Assembly: GCA_009785715.1 (NCBI GenBank)
Contig: WQVT01000038.1
Span: 1 to 10,559, forward strand
Origin: Acidimicrobiaceae bacterium
GTDB lineage: Bacteria; Actinomycetota; Acidimicrobiia; Acidimicrobiales; Palsa-688
Direction: 5' to 3'
DNA length: 10,559 nt
Under the pieces are notes generated by a model, which saw nothing but the letters and a program-made list of their open reading frames with translations, did no database searches and was not told where the DNA came from. The position numbers and the translations under genes were made by a program. Position 1 is the stretch's first letter; every line of letters starts with the position of its first letter. Below, piece by piece: positions 6,404-10,559 of this stretch.

Positions 6404-7111
6404 ATGTTCGATACCGAAAGCCCCTACGCCGATACGAGCAGCATGTATTCGGTCCACGCGATGTTCCGGCGCGAGTTTGCGCTGCTGCCGGCCCTGGTGC
6501 GGTCCGGACGGGACCAAGACCGGGCGCGCCGGGAGACGGTGGTCGCCCACATCAGGATGGTGAACCTGGTGCTGCACCACCACCACGCCGGCGAGGACCG
6601 GGTCATGTATCAGCTGCTGGCGGACCGGGCGCCACGGGAGATCGACCCCGTGCTCCGCCTCGTCGAGGGCCACCACAGAGGGATGGACGAGCTCCTCACC
6701 ACGATCGACCTGCTCCTGAGCGCCTGGCCGCGGGGGACGGTCACCGAGGACGACGAGGCCCTCGCCGTCGCCCTGGAACGGCTGGCCGTCGTGCTCTATC
6801 TACACACCGATCTCGAGGAGCAGCTCGTGTTGCCGATCGCCGAAGCGCACATCCTCGCCTCGGAGTGGGAGCAGATGGTCGCCGACGAGGCGGCCACGAT
6901 CCCGCCGGAGATCGGTCCGGTGCTGGCGGGGATGCTGATGTACGAAGGCGGCATCGAGGTGGTGCCGCCGGAGATGCGCAGCGTCCTCGCCGAGCTGGCT
7001 CCGAAGGCGTATGCGGCCCATTGCGAGGCCGTGCACGGGACCCCGACCCCGCCGCGCAGCACCGAGGTGGGCATCGGAGCGCCCTATGTCGGGGTCACCG
7101 CAGGAGCCTGA
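6404..7111 (+). CDS. Hemerythrin (HHE) domain protein with C-terminal extension
   Basis: Four-helix-bundle diiron protein of the hemerythrin-like family, members of which bind O2, NO or peroxide or store iron. The 235-residue product has the ligand pattern expected: H18 on helix 1, H60xxxE64 on helix 2 (inside the run HHHH at 58-61), H90/H91 with D95 on helix 3, and H134xxxE138 on helix 4. Residues about 145-215 form a further helical region containing a PPEIGPVLAGML and a PPEMRSVL segment, which look like two related short units; its role is unknown, and the tail is Pro/Thr-rich. No signal peptide or membrane segment, so cytoplasmic. The ATG has AAAGGAG six bases upstream. It follows the MFS exporter by 32 bp and converges with icd across 15 bp. 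Whether it senses, scavenges or protects cannot be decided from sequence. Confidence 0.92.
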   Translation: MFDTESPYADTSSMYSVHAMFRREFALLPALVRSGRDQDRARRETVVAHIRMVNLVLHHHHAGEDRVMYQLLADRAPREIDPVLRLVEGHHRGMDELLTTIDLLLSAWPRGTVTEDDEALAVALERLAVVLYLHTDLEEQLVLPIAEAHILASEWEQMVADEAATIPPEIGPVLAGMLMYEGGIEVVPPEMRSVLAELAPKAYAAHCEAVHGTPTPPRSTEVGIGAPYVGVTAGA

Positions 7112-7126
7112 CGGCGCCGGCAGCCC

Positions 7127-9346
<2,220 letters not shown>

Positions 9347-9448
9347 CGTTGCTCCGCTTTAAAGTCGAGAACCTTTTGCAGCGACGTTATCTGGTGACCG
9401 CCGGCCCTCGATACTTGGGAGGTCGGGGGGCACCGGCAGCATCGGGTT

Positions 9449-9464
9449 CCGGAAGCCCGGAAGC
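9449..9464 (+). repeat. Tandem 8-bp duplication in the icd/ssuD intergenic region
   Basis: CCGGAAGC is present twice without a gap. The surrounding 154-bp space between icd and the ssuD-like gene also has the palindrome CTTTAAAG at 9357-9364, but I saw no recognisable riboswitch, operator or small gene in it. Confidence 0.5.
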
Positions 9465-9488
9465 CGACTAAGTTGATCGGACTTTAGG

Positions 9489-9494
9489 TATGGT
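9489..9494 (+). promoter_or_regulatory. Possible -10 box for a leaderless ssuD-like mRNA
   Basis: TATGGT fits the actinobacterial TAnnnT -10 pattern and ends six bases before the GTG start at 9501, the spacing at which transcription would begin on the start codon itself. No ribosome site is visible upstream and no good -35 box is seen, so this is a suggestion only. Confidence 0.35.
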
Positions 9495-9500
9495 CTTGCC

Positions 9501-10559
9501 GTGATCACTTTCCATTGGTTTCTCCCTACGGCGGGCGACAGCCGGGACATCGTGGGAGGTGGCCACGGTGCGGCTCAGGGGGCGGTGCCCCGCCGGCGCG
9601 ATCCGACGATCGCCTACCTGACCCAGACGGCACGGGCCGCCGAGGAGCTCGGCTTCGTCGGCGCCCTCACGCCGACCGGGCCACAGTGCGAGGACGCCTG
9701 GGTGACCACGGCGATGCTCACCCAGACCACGGAGCGCCTGAAGTACCTGGTCGCCTTCCGGCCCGGCTACTACTCGCCGACCCTCGCCGCCCAGATGGGC
9801 GCGACCTACCAACGCCAGTCCGGCGGCCGGCTGATGGTCAACGTGGTCACCGGTGGCGAGCGGGCCGAGGCGCGGGCCTACGGCGACCCCCTGGAAAAGG
9901 ACGGGCGCTACGCCCGGACCGCGGAGTTCCTCCAGATCGTCGGCGACCTCTGGGCGGGCAAAGAGGTCGACTTCGCCGGCACCCACCTCTCGGTCGAGCA
10001 CGCGTCGCTCCGGCATCTCCCCGACCCCGTGCCGCAGGTCTACTTCGGAGGGTCCTCGCCCGAGGCGATCGACGTCGCCGCACGCCATGCGGATGTGTAC
10101 CTGACATGGGGGGAGCCGCCGGCACAGGTGTCGGAGAAGCTGGACCGGGTGCGGGCGCAGGCCCGGGCCGTCGGGCGCGCCCCCCGCTTCGGGATCCGGT
10201 TCCACGTCATCACCCGTGACCGCTCCGAGGATGCATGGGCGGTCGCCCACCGGCTGCTCGAGACGCTCGACCCGGAACGGATCGCGGCCGCCCAGGCGGG
10301 CCTGGAGACGAGCGAGTCGGAAGGGCAGCAGCGGATGCGCGCCCTACACCTCGGGTCCACCGACAGCCTAGAGGTCCACCCGGGCGTGTGGGCGGGGGTC
10401 GGCCTGGTCCGGGGCGGGGCCGGCACGGCACTGGTGGGCAGCCACCAAGAGGTGGCGGAGCGGATCCTCGAATACCACGCCCTCGGGATCGACGAGTTCA
10501 TCCTCTCCGGGTACCCCAACCTCGAAGAGGCGTACTGGTTCGGCGAAGGCGTCCTCCCC
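9501..10559 (+). CDS. ssuD: SsuD-type FMNH2-dependent alkanesulfonate monooxygenase (3' end cut by window edge)
   Basis: Two-component flavin monooxygenase of the bacterial luciferase-like TIM-barrel group that releases sulfite from alkanesulfonates, using FMNH2 from a partner reductase (SsuE type, not in the window). 353 residues are visible; E. coli SsuD has about 381, so only the C-terminus is missing. Active-site residues match at a constant offset: C63 (E. coli C54 region, PTGPQCEDAW), R233 and H235 (FGIRFHVI; E. coli R226/H228), R304 (LVRGGAG; R297) and Y338 (LSGYP; Y331). Other shared blocks are VYFGGSS, VYLTWGEPP and WAGVGLVRGGAGTALVG. Residues 14-35 are Gly/Arg-rich and unlike E. coli SsuD. 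The GTG at 9501 is the first start after an in-frame stop at 9474 and begins the conserved HWFLP strand; no Shine-Dalgarno is visible. Related luciferase-like enzymes with other substrates cannot be excluded. Confidence 0.85.
   Translation, partial: MITFHWFLPTAGDSRDIVGGGHGAAQGAVPRRRDPTIAYLTQTARAAEELGFVGALTPTGPQCEDAWVTTAMLTQTTERLKYLVAFRPGYYSPTLAAQMGATYQRQSGGRLMVNVVTGGERAEARAYGDPLEKDGRYARTAEFLQIVGDLWAGKEVDFAGTHLSVEHASLRHLPDPVPQVYFGGSSPEAIDVAARHADVYLTWGEPPAQVSEKLDRVRAQARAVGRAPRFGIRFHVITRDRSEDAWAVAHRLLETLDPERIAAAQAGLETSESEGQQRMRALHLGSTDSLEVHPGVWAGVGLVRGGAGTALVGSHQEVAERILEYHALGIDEFILSGYPNLEEAYWFGEGVLP

Noticed and set aside
9365..9500. Sulfur-related riboswitch before the ssuD-like gene
   Set aside because: A weak 4-bp stem (CCTC/GAGG near 9404-9423) can be drawn, but no conserved SAM-riboswitch core was recognised and the region may hold the icd promoter instead.

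Overview
The window is very GC-rich, with strong G/C bias at third codon positions, GTG and TTG starts, and long open frames opposite real genes. Together with the gene families present (a cytochrome bd operon of the short Q-loop type, a monomeric NADP-isocitrate dehydrogenase, a TetR/DHA2-MFS pair and an actinobacterial-style hemerythrin protein), this points to a chromosomal segment of a high-GC actinomycete (Actinomycetota). No tRNA, rRNA, CRISPR, insertion sequence or phage gene was seen. Family names come from reading the translations; no database search was run.

Layout. (1) Positions 1-3350, minus strand: a cytochrome bd oxidase operon read cydA, cydB, cydD. cydA and cydB are complete; cydD runs off the left edge with only its membrane part visible. 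cydB and cydD overlap by an ATGA. (2) Positions 3471-3989, plus strand: an unrecognised 172-residue protein with clustered Cys/His, transcribed away from the cyd operon. (3) Positions 3970-7111: a TetR-family repressor (minus) facing a two-gene plus-strand unit made of a 14-helix DHA2 drug exporter and a hemerythrin-domain protein. The gap between repressor and exporter holds two 17-bp operator copies in inverted orientation (15 of 17 bases identical) around a good -35/-10 pair. (4) Positions 7127-9346, minus: monomeric isocitrate dehydrogenase. (5) Positions 9501 to the right edge, plus: an SsuD-type FMNH2-dependent alkanesulfonate monooxygenase lacking only its C-terminus.

How the genes may work together. 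The cyd genes encode a high-affinity quinol oxidase plus one half of the thiol exporter needed to assemble it. The TetR repressor very likely controls itself and the exporter-hemerythrin unit through the twin operators, so an exported or sensed small molecule should induce both an efflux pump and a diiron O2/NO-binding protein. The isocitrate dehydrogenase and the sulfonate monooxygenase are metabolic genes with no obvious link to these units beyond being neighbours. The observations most worth following are the twin-operator exporter-hemerythrin unit and the unknown Cys/His protein placed head-to-head with cydABD.
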